From contig CABRHW010000001.1 in assembly GCA_902470765.1 (NCBI GenBank), positions 1 to 64,000 on the forward strand: DNA of 64,000 nucleotides, in the 5' to 3' direction. This DNA is from an uncultured Collinsella sp. (GTDB lineage Bacteria; Actinomycetota; Coriobacteriia; Coriobacteriales; Coriobacteriaceae). Position 1 is the first letter of the stretch; every line of letters begins with the position of its first letter. Positions 26,843 through 35,679 of the stretch are shown one piece after another. The position numbers and the translations under genes were made by a program. The notes beneath the pieces were generated by a model that saw only the letters and a list, made by a program, of their open reading frames with translations, did no database searches and had not been told where the DNA came from.

Positions 26843-28122
26843 TGATCTCCTCGGTCGAAATGGTCCTTTGGGCAATCCACCACGCCACAACGCTACTCTT
26901 TGGCGTCTTTGCTTCGGCGGCGCTGTGCGGTATCGAAATCAATCGACGCCATGCACTCGAGTTGGTGGGGGTCGGAGCCGCAACCGGCGCTGCCTTTTCG
27001 ATCGCCAACGTCGTTGGCGGAGAGCTTTTTGCCCGTCAGGTCTATCCGCTCGTCGTGCACCTGCCGCTTACCGTCTACCTGTGTGCGCGCTACCGTCTGA
27101 GCCCGCTGCTCGCGGCATTGGGCGTCACCAGCGCCTATCTGAGCTGTCAGTTCAGCAACTGGATGGGCATCGCCGCCTTTGCCGCAACCGATTCGCAGAT
27201 CGCGTACTATCTGGCGCGCATCGCGACCACGCTCGGCGTCTTTGCCGTCCTGCTGCATTGGGCCGGCGACATTGGACCCCGCCTGGCAATTAAAAGCACC
27301 ACCGAGCTGGGCATCCTTTTAATCCTGCCGCTCGTCTATTACATCTTTGACTACGCCACCAACGTCTACACCACGCTGTTCCACTCGGGCTCGGTGGTGA
27401 CGGTTGAGTTTTTGGCATTTGCGCTCTGTGCCTTCTATCTTATGTTTCTTGCCGTTTACCTGCGCGAATACGAAGAAAAGGAGACCGCCGAGCGAGAACG
27501 TTGGATGCTCGAAACCCGCGACAGCACCGCCATCAAAGAGCTCGAGGCTTGGCGTCAATCTGGCCGCGAGCTGTCGATTCTTCGCCACGATATGCGCCAC
27601 TTCCTACGCGGCCTGGCCGCTTTAATTGAGGAGGGCCACACCGACGAGGCGCTCAAACGCATCGACGAACTCTGTGAAGCCGGCGACCGCACCGCCGTAC
27701 GCCGCTTCTGCGCCAACGAAACCGTAAACATCGCGCTTTCGTCATTCAACTCGGATGATATCAATAGAAACGGCATTACCGCCAACCTGCGCGCCGCCGT
27801 ACCCGAAACCGTCCACGTAGGTGACGCCGACCTGTTTAGCGTGCTCTCAAATGCCTTGGAAAAGGCTATCACCGCCGCAAGCGCCGCACCCCAAGGAAAG
27901 CGATTCGTCGACTTTGACCTGCGATTTGAGGACGGTCAGCTGCTGCTGTTAGTTTCCAACACGTTTGACCGCGCGCCGCGCATGGTCGACGGCATGCCCG
28001 TAGCCGCGCACACCGGGCACGGCTTTGGAACCAAGAGCATTAAGCTTGCCGTCGAACGCATGAACGGCAACTGCCAGTTCCGCATTAACGGCGATCGGTT
28101 TGAGCTGCGCGCTGTGATGTAA
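26842..28122 (+). CDS. GHKL-domain sensor histidine kinase (AgrC-like)
   Basis: A 426-residue membrane kinase. About six transmembrane segments fill residues 5-207, then a linker helix leads to the phospho-acceptor His249 in LRHDMRHFLRG and a GHKL ATPase domain with the N box NALEKAI and the G box GHGFGTKSI. Architecture matches AgrC/ComD peptide sensors, but the input signal is unknown. Translation is coupled to the response regulator by the TGATG overlap. Codon use and GC resemble the neighbours. Confidence 0.9.
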   Translation: MISSVEMVLWAIHHATTLLFGVFASAALCGIEINRRHALELVGVGAATGAAFSIANVVGGELFARQVYPLVVHLPLTVYLCARYRLSPLLAALGVTSAYLSCQFSNWMGIAAFAATDSQIAYYLARIATTLGVFAVLLHWAGDIGPRLAIKSTTELGILLILPLVYYIFDYATNVYTTLFHSGSVVTVEFLAFALCAFYLMFLAVYLREYEEKETAERERWMLETRDSTAIKELEAWRQSGRELSILRHDMRHFLRGLAALIEEGHTDEALKRIDELCEAGDRTAVRRFCANETVNIALSSFNSDDINRNGITANLRAAVPETVHVGDADLFSVLSNALEKAITAASAAPQGKRFVDFDLRFEDGQLLLLVSNTFDRAPRMVDGMPVAAHTGHGFGTKSIKLAVERMNGNCQFRINGDRFELRAVM

Positions 28123-28196
28123 GGGCGCGGGCACGACGGATTTGCGTTCCGCGGGTGCGGCTCGCCCGCTCGAGGTCGTTTGTCGGCGCGGGCTCG

Positions 28197-28772
28197 CTAC
28201 AGCGGCGCGGCCGCCGGAGTCAGCTGCTTGATGTAGGCCCACATACGCTGCTTAGCGGCCTTGTCGGCGAGTGCCGCTTCAAAGCCGTCGAGCGCGAGCA
28301 CGCGGCGGCCCTGCACATGGGCGACCAGGCCGGGCTTGAGCATGGCGGTGTCGAAGTCATCGATCGCCACGAGCATATCGGCGTAGGTCTCGCGCATGGC
28401 GTCAGCCGCGTTGTTGTCGAGCAGTAGCACCGCCTCGGGGTCCAAGGCCTCAAGCGCCTCGCGGAACAGCTCGCACGGCAGAGTCTCGCCCACCGCGACC
28501 GCTCCGTCGCCTGCGCCGGCGACGCTTGCCAGCACGCAAAAATCCTCGGGCGCGTAGCCGATGGCCCCAAGCGCCTTGCGCAACGCCGCGCCATCCGGGC
28601 CGGCGGCAAGCTCGCCACCCGAACGCTCGGCCTCGTCCAAATCGCCTTTGACCAGCACGATCGGCGAGCACGCGTTGCCCGCGATACGCACGCCACGGAC
28701 CGCAAGCGATGTGAGCTCCTGCTCGGCCGCCTGGGCGATGGCTTCTTTTTTCTGGCTTTGTGACGTGGACAT
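28197..28772 (-). CDS. Unknown cytoplasmic protein, possible uracil-DNA glycosylase-like fold
   Basis: A 191-residue protein without signal or membrane segment. It has a Ser/Gln/Lys-rich start, a central alpha/beta stretch (SPIVLVKGDLDEAERSGGE, then LRKALGAIGYAPEDFCVLA) and LDPEAVLLLDNNAADAMRE. The pattern of a gap around a leading Gly-Asp and the LDPEAVLLLD strand recalls the fold of uracil-DNA glycosylase-like proteins, but catalytic residues are not evident, so this is only a suggestion. GGAG is 5 nt upstream of the ATG at 28772. Divergent from trxA; TATAAT sits at about 28808 on the minus strand. Confidence 0.65.
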   Translation of the reverse strand: MSTSQSQKKEAIAQAAEQELTSLAVRGVRIAGNACSPIVLVKGDLDEAERSGGELAAGPDGAALRKALGAIGYAPEDFCVLASVAGAGDGAVAVGETLPCELFREALEALDPEAVLLLDNNAADAMRETYADMLVAIDDFDTAMLKPGLVAHVQGRRVLALDGFEAALADKAAKQRMWAYIKQLTPAAAPL

Positions 28773-28908
28773 GCGCTCTCCAATCGTTTGCGTGCCCACC
28801 ATTATATAAAAGAGCTGCCCGCGAGTGGTTGCTTTGCGGGCGGCTGGGTATAAGCACGGTCGTACTGAGTTTTACGCGGCTGAGCCGCGTCACATTATGG
28901 AGGTCACC

Positions 28909-29229
28909 ATGGCTGACATTAAGCAGATTACCCCCGAGAATTTCGATTCCATCGTTAACGACAGTCTACCCGTGCTGGTCGATTTTTGGGCACCGTGGTG
29001 CGGGCCCTGTCGATCCCTCTCGCCCATCGTTGACGAGGTTGCCGATGAGCTGGCGGGCAAGCTTGCCGTTGCCAAATGCAACGTCGACGACAACCAGGAC
29101 CTGGCCATGAAGTATGGCGTCATGAGCATCCCCACGCTGATTGTGTTTAAGAACGGCGAGGAGATTGACCGCTCGGTTGGCGCTCTGCCCAAGGCGAGGC
29201 TGCAGGCGCTGTTGGAGAAGCATCTGTAA
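28909..29229 (+). CDS. trxA: Thioredoxin
   Basis: A 106-residue thioredoxin with the active site WCGPC at residues 30-34, the buried Asp (VDFWAPW) and the cis-proline segment MSIPTLIVFKNG. It reduces protein disulphides and is itself reduced by thioredoxin reductase, which is not in the window. GGAGG with 5-nt spacing precedes the ATG at 28909; upstream in-frame codons lack a ribosome binding site. Confidence 0.97.
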   Translation: MADIKQITPENFDSIVNDSLPVLVDFWAPWCGPCRSLSPIVDEVADELAGKLAVAKCNVDDNQDLAMKYGVMSIPTLIVFKNGEEIDRSVGALPKARLQALLEKHL

Positions 29230-29340
29230 TACGCTTGTTACTTACCCGCCGTCTATGAGCGCTTTTGCACCGCTCGCCGGACTTCTGGATGCACCGAGTG
29301 CAACCACGGATAGTATGGTAGTCACAAACAGCCCCCAGTG

Positions 29341-29376
29341 AACGGGTGCGGGTCGCACAGACTCGTACCCGTTTTC
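29341..29376 (+). terminator. Terminator upstream of the nikR unit
   Basis: AACGGGTGCGGGTC and GACTCGTACCCGTT pair (12 of 14) with a 5-base loop, followed by TTTCTT. It lies 110 bp past trxA. Confidence 0.7.
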
Positions 29377-29450
29377 TTATGCAGCTGCGCGCAGAGCGGG
29401 CGTAGTAAAATCTGAACCACTGAACTGCCCCATACAAAAGGAGATTTTCC

Positions 29451-29699
29451 ATGCATGATGTTGGAATGAACATGAGCCAGCTTGCCATGAGCGTCAAACA
29501 GGTCGACGACACCATCGAGCTCGCTCACGAATGGAGCCATCAGCTGCTGCATGCGACCGAGATTTTTGACATGGAACGCATCGGCGCCAAGCTCGAGGCC
29601 GCCATGGCCGCGCTGCACGAGGCGCATGACGCGCTCGAGGGCTACGAGGAAGCCATCGAGGCCGACCACAACTCCGTCGGCTCCGTGAAGCTGGTGTAA
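29451..29699 (+). CDS. Small helical protein preceding nikR
   Basis: An 82-residue protein, almost entirely helical and probably a coiled coil, with many His and Met (MHDVGMNMS, ELAHEWSHQLLHA, LHEAHDALEG). No known family is recognised. AAAGGAG precedes the ATG. It ends 1 bp before the GTG of nikR, so the two are almost surely co-transcribed. Its His content and position suggest a nickel- or hydrogenase-related accessory role, but this is inference. Confidence 0.75.
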   Translation: MHDVGMNMSQLAMSVKQVDDTIELAHEWSHQLLHATEIFDMERIGAKLEAAMAALHEAHDALEGYEEAIEADHNSVGSVKLV

Positions 29700-29700
29700 C

Positions 29701-30213
29701 GTGGCCGAACATGAGCACGGCTGCGGGTACGAGCACGAGCATCCGCACGGGGCGGACGGTGACGCAGGCTGCCACTGTAGTGGCTCCGGCTCCGAGCTGG
29801 TCCGTTTTTCGGTTACCGCACCCGACGACCTGCTGCGCCGTTTTGACGAGCAGATCGCGCGCCGCGGCGACGTGGCCAACCGCTCCGAGGCCGTGCGCGA
29901 CCTGATTCGCGCCTCGATCGCCAAGGAGCAGATGCGCACGCCCGATGAGCATGTTATCGGGTCGCTCACCATGATTTACGACCACCATACCGGCGACCTG
30001 ACGCGCCGTCTGGACGAAGTGCAGCACGACTACACCGACGAGATCGTATCGACCATGCACGTGCATCTGGATCACCACAACTGCTTGGAGATTCTGGCGC
30101 TCAAGGGTCGCGGCGAGCGCGTCTACGAACTAGCCGACCGCCTGCTGGGCCTGCGCGGCGTTAAGCACGGCGAGCTCACGTGCGCCGCCACCAAGCAGAG
30201 CCTGGGGCTGTAG
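29701..30213 (+). CDS. nikR: Nickel-responsive regulator NikR with His-rich N-terminus
   Basis: A 170-residue metalloregulator. A ribbon-helix-helix domain lies at about residues 32-75 (LVRFSVTAPDDLLRRFDE) and an ACT-like nickel domain at about 83-165. Nickel ligands appear as H109, H120, H122 and C128, with the same spacing (11, 2, 6) as H76, H87, H89 and C95 of E. coli NikR. Unusual is an N-terminal extension of about 30 residues with HEHGCGYEHEHPHG and CHC, which could buffer nickel. Start is GTG at 29701. It is directly upstream of hypF, hypC, hypD and hypE; it probably controls nickel uptake and possibly these genes. Confidence 0.92.
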   Translation: MAEHEHGCGYEHEHPHGADGDAGCHCSGSGSELVRFSVTAPDDLLRRFDEQIARRGDVANRSEAVRDLIRASIAKEQMRTPDEHVIGSLTMIYDHHTGDLTRRLDEVQHDYTDEIVSTMHVHLDHHNCLEILALKGRGERVYELADRLLGLRGVKHGELTCAATKQSLGL

Positions 30214-30244
30214 CGGGATTTCCCGCAGCGCACCTGCCAAATAG

Positions 30245-30305
30245 GGACAGGTTTGTTTTGGCAGGTTTAGAAGTTTTACCTACCAAAACAAACCTGTCCT
30301 TTTTT
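30245..30305 (+). terminator. Palindromic terminator-like repeat between nikR and hypF
   Basis: GGACAGGTTTGTTTTGG and CCAAAACAAACCTGTCC form a perfect 17-bp stem, then a run of six T. It is both a plausible terminator of nikR and a palindrome with the GGGAC core. It ends 26 bp before the hypF start. Confidence 0.75.
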
Positions 30306-30330
30306 GGTCGGTTTTGATGAGGGGTATCGC

Positions 30331-32799
30331 ATGCGGCATGTGCATATTCATGTGACGGGCATTGTGCAGGGCGTTGGCATGCGACCGTTTGTGTATCGCG
30401 AGGCCATGGCGCATGGCATTTGCGGATGGGTGCTCAATGCGGGCGACGGCGTGCATATCGAGGCGCACGCTTGTGCCGAGGCGGTTGACGGATTTGTCGC
30501 TGTGCTTTCTGAGCATGCGCCCGCGGCGGCTCGCGTAGAGCATGTCGAGGTTGTGGACCTGGCAGCCAACGGTTGGGATGCCGCCAATGAAGAGGGTTTT
30601 CGCATCGTAGCATCGCAGGACCAGACCGCGCACACGACGCTCGTCTCGCCCGATATCGCCACCTGCGACGATTGCCTGCGCGAGCTGTTCGATCCCGCCG
30701 ACCGACGCTATCACTACCCCTTTATCAACTGCACTAACTGCGGCCCACGCTTTACCATCATCCGATCGCTGCCTTATGACCGAGCGGCTACCTCGATGGA
30801 CCGTTTTCCCATGTGCCCTGAGTGTGCCGCGGAGTATGCCAATCCGCTCGACCGTCGCTTTCATGCGCAGCCCGATGCCTGCTTTGATTGCGGGCCGCAT
30901 ATTACTTGGCGCGAGGCTGTGAACGGCGATGCGTGCGGGAATTCGTCCGCGACACCGGCCGTCGGCACCACGCGCGAGGCCAGCGACGCTATCATCGACC
31001 GCTGTGTTGAGCTGCTGGCCAACGGCGGCATCGTCGCTATCAAGGGTCTGGGCGGATTTCACTTGGCATGCGACGCCTCCAACGAGCAGGCGGTAGCCGA
31101 GCTGCGCCGTCGCAAACGCCGCAGCAACAAGCCGCTTGCCGTTATGGTACGCGACCTTACCGACGCTGAACGCCTGTGCCATGTCAACGACGTTGCACGC
31201 GGCTTGCTGGCCGGCAGCATTCGCCCCATTGTGCTGCTGCGCCGACGTGCTGCTTGCGAGAGCGGCGGCTCCCCCGACGCCCTCGCGCTCGCGCCGTCCG
31301 TCGCGCACGACCTTCCAGAGCTCGGTGTTATGCTCCCCTACACCCCGCTTCAGCATCTGTTGCTTGCCGCGGCAGAAGCCCGCGGTATGCACGCGCTCGT
31401 CATGACCAGCGGAAACCTGAGCGAAGAGCCCATCGAGACCGATGACGATCTTGCCTGGGAGCGCCTCGTTGCCGCCGGCATTGCCGACGCGCTGCTCGGC
31501 AACGACCGCGCGATTCTCTCGCGCTACGACGACTCCGTGGTGCGCGTGGTCGACGGCGCCGTTATGCCCGTGCGCCGCGCTCGCGGATATGCACCCCAGC
31601 CGCTGCCGTTGCCGGCGCTCGACGGCACTCCGTCCTGCGTGCTCGCCTGTGGGCCACAACAAAAGGCCACGATTGCGCTCACGCGTGAAGGGGCGAACGG
31701 CGAGGCAACCTGTTTTGCGTCGCAGCATATCGGCGATGTTGAAAACGGCGGGACCTTCGATGCCTGGAACGCCGCGCGCACGCGCTTGGAAGATCTCTTT
31801 GACTTGGCGCCCGCCGCCTTGGCCTGCGATTTGCACCCCAGCTATCTATCGAGCCAGTGGGCGCGCGAGCAGGCACGGGAGCACAATCTGCCGCTCGTCG
31901 AGGTGCAGCACCATCATGCGCATATCGCGAGCGTAATGGCCGAGGCCATCGCCGCGGGCCAGCTTACAACCGACGCGCGTGTCCTTGGCATCGCCTTTGA
32001 CGGCACCGGCGCCGGCACCGATGGGACCATTTGGGGCGGCGAGTTTCTTGTTGCCGGCCTTGGCGGCTTTGAGCGCGCCGCGCATTTGCTCACCTGGGCG
32101 CTCCCCGGCGGGGCGGCCTCCGTGCGCGACGCCCGCCGCAACGCCTTTGCCCTGCTCAGTGAACTCGGTCTGCTCGAACACCCAGGCGCCGCTCGGCTTT
32201 TGGACAGCCTCGACGAGCAAACGCGCAGCGTGACAGCCACCATGATCGAGCGCGGCATCAACAGCCCGCGTACCAGCAGCATGGGGCGTCTCTTTGATGC
32301 CGCGGCAGCAATTCTGGGCATCTGCGACAAGGCAACCTACGAGGGCGAGCCTGCCATAGAACTCGAAGCCGCCGCCTGGCGCGCGTTCAGCAGTGAAAGT
32401 GCCTGCCCCACCGGCAATATGGCCAGCTTTTCCGTAACCGAATCATCCCGTCCGGACGACTTCCATGTTCTGAACTCCAGACCGCTTTTTGAGGCGCTTT
32501 TGGAGGGAATCAGGACCGGCGTGCCCGCCGGCAAGCTCGCGCTCGACTTCCATGTCACCATCGCACGCGCGTCGGCCCGCATCGCAAGCGAGATCTGCGT
32601 CCGTGAAGACCTCGACACCGTCGCGCTCTCGGGCGGCGTGTTCATGAACCGACTTTTGCTTCGGCTCCTTACCCACGAACTCAAAGACGCCGGTCTTGCC
32701 GTCTTGGTCCCCCATACTGTGCCCGTCAACGACGGCTGCATCGCCTACGGTCAGGCCGCCATCGCTCGCGCTCGCCTCGCGCAGACAGCATCGCGATAG
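30331..32799 (+). CDS. hypF: Carbamoyltransferase HypF
   Basis: An 822-residue protein that makes the cyanide ligand precursor of [NiFe] hydrogenase: it turns carbamoyl phosphate into carbamoyl-AMP and transfers the carbamoyl group to HypE. Domains: acylphosphatase (about 1-90, GIVQGVGMRPFVYRE), zinc-finger repeats (CDDC, CTNC, CPEC, CFDC between about 112 and 190), a YrdC-like domain (about 215-395), and a Kae1-like domain with HHHAHIASVMAE and the late SGGVFMNR. It is a little longer than E. coli HypF (750). AGGGG precedes the ATG at 30331. First gene of the hypF-C-D-E group. Confidence 0.96.
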   Translation: MRHVHIHVTGIVQGVGMRPFVYREAMAHGICGWVLNAGDGVHIEAHACAEAVDGFVAVLSEHAPAAARVEHVEVVDLAANGWDAANEEGFRIVASQDQTAHTTLVSPDIATCDDCLRELFDPADRRYHYPFINCTNCGPRFTIIRSLPYDRAATSMDRFPMCPECAAEYANPLDRRFHAQPDACFDCGPHITWREAVNGDACGNSSATPAVGTTREASDAIIDRCVELLANGGIVAIKGLGGFHLACDASNEQAVAELRRRKRRSNKPLAVMVRDLTDAERLCHVNDVARGLLAGSIRPIVLLRRRAACESGGSPDALALAPSVAHDLPELGVMLPYTPLQHLLLAAAEARGMHALVMTSGNLSEEPIETDDDLAWERLVAAGIADALLGNDRAILSRYDDSVVRVVDGAVMPVRRARGYAPQPLPLPALDGTPSCVLACGPQQKATIALTREGANGEATCFASQHIGDVENGGTFDAWNAARTRLEDLFDLAPAALACDLHPSYLSSQWAREQAREHNLPLVEVQHHHAHIASVMAEAIAAGQLTTDARVLGIAFDGTGAGTDGTIWGGEFLVAGLGGFERAAHLLTWALPGGAASVRDARRNAFALLSELGLLEHPGAARLLDSLDEQTRSVTATMIERGINSPRTSSMGRLFDAAAAILGICDKATYEGEPAIELEAAAWRAFSSESACPTGNMASFSVTESSRPDDFHVLNSRPLFEALLEGIRTGVPAGKLALDFHVTIARASARIASEICVREDLDTVALSGGVFMNRLLLRLLTHELKDAGLAVLVPHTVPVNDGCIAYGQAAIARARLAQTASR

Positions 32800-32929
32800 G
32801 CGTTTTGCCAGCCTGCGCGCCGCCGTCTCACAGGTGTAACGCGTTTGCTCGTGACTCCCGCGAGCGCTACCATCAACTGATGGGTAATTAGGCGCCTATC
32901 CAGCGCAAAACGTATAAAAGGGGAACATT

Positions 32930-33190
32930 ATGTGCCTTGCCGTTCCCGGTAAAGTGGTCAAACGCGACGACGACCTTAAGGCGACCGTCGACATGATGGG
33001 CATCGAGCGCCCCGTTTCGCTGCGCCTCGTGCCGACGGCACAGGTAGGCGACTATATTCTCGTGCACGCCGGCTTTGGCATTCAGATTGTCGACGAGCAG
33101 GAGGCGCAGGAGACGCTCGACCTGGTCAACACCATGACCGAACTGGTCGAAGAAGACCAGCTGGCCACCAACCCGGCCGAGGCTTACTAG
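32930..33190 (+). CDS. hypC: Hydrogenase maturation chaperone HypC
   Basis: An 86-residue protein beginning MCLAVPGKV; Cys2 is the invariant residue that carries the Fe(CN)2CO intermediate with HypD and hands it to the hydrogenase large subunit. The OB-fold core (VGDYILVHAGFGIQ) is clear. GGGG at about 8 nt precedes the ATG. Its stop codon TAG overlaps the GTG of hypD by one base, giving translational coupling. Confidence 0.96.
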   Translation: MCLAVPGKVVKRDDDLKATVDMMGIERPVSLRLVPTAQVGDYILVHAGFGIQIVDEQEAQETLDLVNTMTELVEEDQLATNPAEAY

Positions 33191-34305
33191 TGGCGGCCGG
33201 ACAGCCGGCTCGCTCCGGTATCGACTTCTCGGCATTCCGCGATCCCAAGCTGGCTCGCGAGCTCATCGAGCGCATCCGTGAACTCGTCGGCGACCGCACC
33301 ATCAACCTTATGGAAGTCTGCGGCACGCACACCGTGAGCATCGGTCGCTATGGCTTTCGCTCCATTATGCCTGCCGAGCTCAAACTGCTGAGCGGTCCGG
33401 GTTGCCCCGTCTGTGTTACCGCCAACCGCGATATCGACCATGCAATCGCGCTCGCCAAGATGGACGGCGCCATCATCACCACCTTTGGCGACATGATGCG
33501 CGTGCCCGGGTCGCCTACCTCGCTCGCCGCGCAAAAGGCGGCGGGGCGCGATATTCGCATTGTGTACTCCCCGCTCGATGCACTCGATATCGCCGAACAC
33601 AACCCCGATCGCCCGGTCATCTTTATGGGCGTCGGCTTTGAGACCACGACGCCCACCATCGCCGCCGCCATTTTGGAGGCCGATGCACGCGGACTCCAGA
33701 ACTTCTCGGTCTACTGTGCCCATAAGACCACGCCGCCGGCGCTGCGCGCCATCGCCAACGATCCCGAGACCACTATCGACGGCTTTATCCTGCCGGGCCA
33801 CGTCGCCACCATCACGGGCTTAGCCCCCTTTGACTTTTTGGTCGATGAGTTCGAGACCCCAGGCGTAGTCACCGGATTTGAGCCGGTCGATATTCTGCAG
33901 GGCATCTGCATGCTGGTCCAGATGGTTGTTGAGGGGCAGCCCGCAATCGACAACGCCTACCGCCGTGGCGTCAACGCAGACGGCAACCCCGTGGCGCGCC
34001 AGCTGGTCGAGCAGGTGTTTGAGCCATGCGACACCACGTGGCGTGGGCTGGGGCCGATTGCCAACTCGGGCCTTTCCATCCGCCCCGAGTTCTCGCGCTT
34101 TGATGCCCGCACTCGCTTTGACGTGCCCGTTGAGACGACGGTCGAGCCGCGTGGGTGCCGATGCGGCGACGTGCTGCGCGGGGCCATTACGCCGAGCGAC
34201 TGCCCTCTGTTCGGCCGCGCTTGTACACCCGAGCATCCCATCGGCCCCTGCATGGTGAGTTCCGAGGGCAGCTGTGCAGCATATTTCCGCTACCGAGGCT
34301 GTTAG
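33190..34305 (+). CDS. hypD: Hydrogenase maturation factor HypD
   Basis: A 371-residue [4Fe-4S] protein and the scaffold on which Fe(CN)2CO is built. Conserved motifs: MEVCGTHTVSIGRYG (about 39-53), LSGPGCPVCVT (about 67-77), GFETTTPTIAAA, and the C-terminal cluster region with CRCGDVL, DCPLFGRACTPEHPIGPCMVSSEG. All expected cysteines are present and the length is typical. It starts with GTG overlapping the hypC stop. A composite hairpin element (E2) begins 4 bp after its stop. Confidence 0.96.
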   Translation: MAAGQPARSGIDFSAFRDPKLARELIERIRELVGDRTINLMEVCGTHTVSIGRYGFRSIMPAELKLLSGPGCPVCVTANRDIDHAIALAKMDGAIITTFGDMMRVPGSPTSLAAQKAAGRDIRIVYSPLDALDIAEHNPDRPVIFMGVGFETTTPTIAAAILEADARGLQNFSVYCAHKTTPPALRAIANDPETTIDGFILPGHVATITGLAPFDFLVDEFETPGVVTGFEPVDILQGICMLVQMVVEGQPAIDNAYRRGVNADGNPVARQLVEQVFEPCDTTWRGLGPIANSGLSIRPEFSRFDARTRFDVPVETTVEPRGCRCGDVLRGAITPSDCPLFGRACTPEHPIGPCMVSSEGSCAAYFRYRGC

Positions 34306-34308
34306 GTT

Positions 34309-34451
34309 CCGCCGTTCTAACGAACGGCGGACCGGTCGACGCTGCGCGCCATTCAGGCGAGCGATTTGCCTTTCAATCGTCGGCTGCGGGCAAAAGCCCA
34401 GCAGCCTCCTCTTTCAAGGCAACTCACTTCGCCTGAATGGCGCTCGCTGAC
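34309..34451. repeat. Composite hairpin element E, copy E2 (candidate structured RNA)
   Basis: Between hypD and hypE. Read on the minus strand it is GTCAGCGAGCG, a long stem (GCCATTCAGGCGA / TCGCCTGAATGGC), an inner hairpin with GGGCTTTTGCCC, CGCGCAGCGTC, and the last hairpin CCGCCGTTC/GAACGGCGG (34309-34330) touching the hypD stop. Long-stem bases differ from the other copies but complementarity is kept. Confidence 0.78.
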
Positions 34452-34518
34452 TTTTACTTAACATCGATTCTGCCACACTCAGCTATTGCCGACCCCCCCC
34501 ACGATTGGAGTTTTCGAT

Positions 34519-35553
34519 ATGTCCCGCACTGCCACCGATAGCACTGTCCTGTTGGGCCACGGCTCTGGCGGCCAGATGATGAAACGCATCATCGATGAGG
34601 TCTTTTTGGATGCCTTTGGGTCGCCCGAACTGCTCGAGGGCAACGATGCCGGCGTCGCTGCGCTGCCCGCGAGCGGGCGCATCGCCATGTCGACCGACAG
34701 CTTTGTAGTCTCGCCGCAGTTCTTCCCCGGCGGCAATATCGGCCGACTCGCCGTGTGCGGAACCGTCAACGACGTCGCGACCTCGGGCGCTAACGTGCGC
34801 TATCTCTCATGCGGCTTTATCCTCGAAGAGGGCTATCCCATGGACAAGCTGCGCCAGATTGTGCAGACCATGGCCGAAACGGCACATGAGGCAGGCGTGA
34901 AGATTATCACCGGCGACACCAAGGTGGTCGAGCGCGGCGGGGCCGACGGCGTCTACATCAACACCGCCGGTGTGGGCGAGGTTCCCGCGGGCGTGACGCT
35001 CAGCGGCGCCAACTGCCAGCCCGGCGATGTCATTCTGGTCTCGGGCACGCTGGGCGACCACGGTATCGCCATCATGAGCCAGCGCGAGGGCTTGGCATTC
35101 TCGAGCAGCATCGAGAGCGACGCCGCGCCGCTCAACCACCTGATTGCCGACGTGCTGGCCGCCGCCCCCGACACACGCTGCTTCCGCGACCCCACGCGCG
35201 GAGGCTTGGCGTCCACGCTCAACGAGTTTGCGCAGGCCAGCGACGTTGTCATGGAAATCGACGAGGACGCCGTGCCTGTGCGCCCCGATGTGCAGGCCGC
35301 CTGCGAGATGCTCGGCTACGACGTGCTGCAGGTGGCAAACGAGGGCAAGATGGTCGCCGTGGTACCAGCCGAACAGGCCGACGCGGCGCTAGCAGCCATG
35401 CGCGCCGCCCGCTACGGCGAGAACGCCGCCATCATCGGGCGTGTGCTGCCGCTTGCCGAAGGCGCTCGACCCGCCGTTCGCGTGCGCACCGGCTGGGGCT
35501 CCACCCGCATCCTCGACATGCTCGTGGGAGAGCAGCTGCCCAGGATCTGCTAG
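34519..35553 (+). CDS. hypE: Hydrogenase maturation protein HypE
   Basis: A 344-residue PurM-like ATPase that dehydrates the thiocarboxamide to thiocyanate on its C-terminal cysteine and donates CN to HypD. The nucleotide-binding region (LGHGSGGQMMKRII, about 9-22) and GNDAGV-like stretch are present and the protein ends LPRIC, the family C-terminus with the modified cysteine as the last residue. Start at 34519: GGAG 8 nt upstream. It is 213 bp from hypD because element E2 lies between them, so coupling with hypD depends on read-through of that structure. Confidence 0.95.
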   Translation: MSRTATDSTVLLGHGSGGQMMKRIIDEVFLDAFGSPELLEGNDAGVAALPASGRIAMSTDSFVVSPQFFPGGNIGRLAVCGTVNDVATSGANVRYLSCGFILEEGYPMDKLRQIVQTMAETAHEAGVKIITGDTKVVERGGADGVYINTAGVGEVPAGVTLSGANCQPGDVILVSGTLGDHGIAIMSQREGLAFSSSIESDAAPLNHLIADVLAAAPDTRCFRDPTRGGLASTLNEFAQASDVVMEIDEDAVPVRPDVQAACEMLGYDVLQVANEGKMVAVVPAEQADAALAAMRAARYGENAAIIGRVLPLAEGARPAVRVRTGWGSTRILDMLVGEQLPRIC

Positions 35554-35679
35554 CGGCAAAGACTTGCGGCTGGCGCAGTGCAGCTCGAGGCTGCTACAGA
35601 TATTCAGATTCCAGGCACGCCCGACGCGCAAGCCCAGTATCATGGGGTGCGCTTTACAACTCAAACGGCAGGAGCACCC

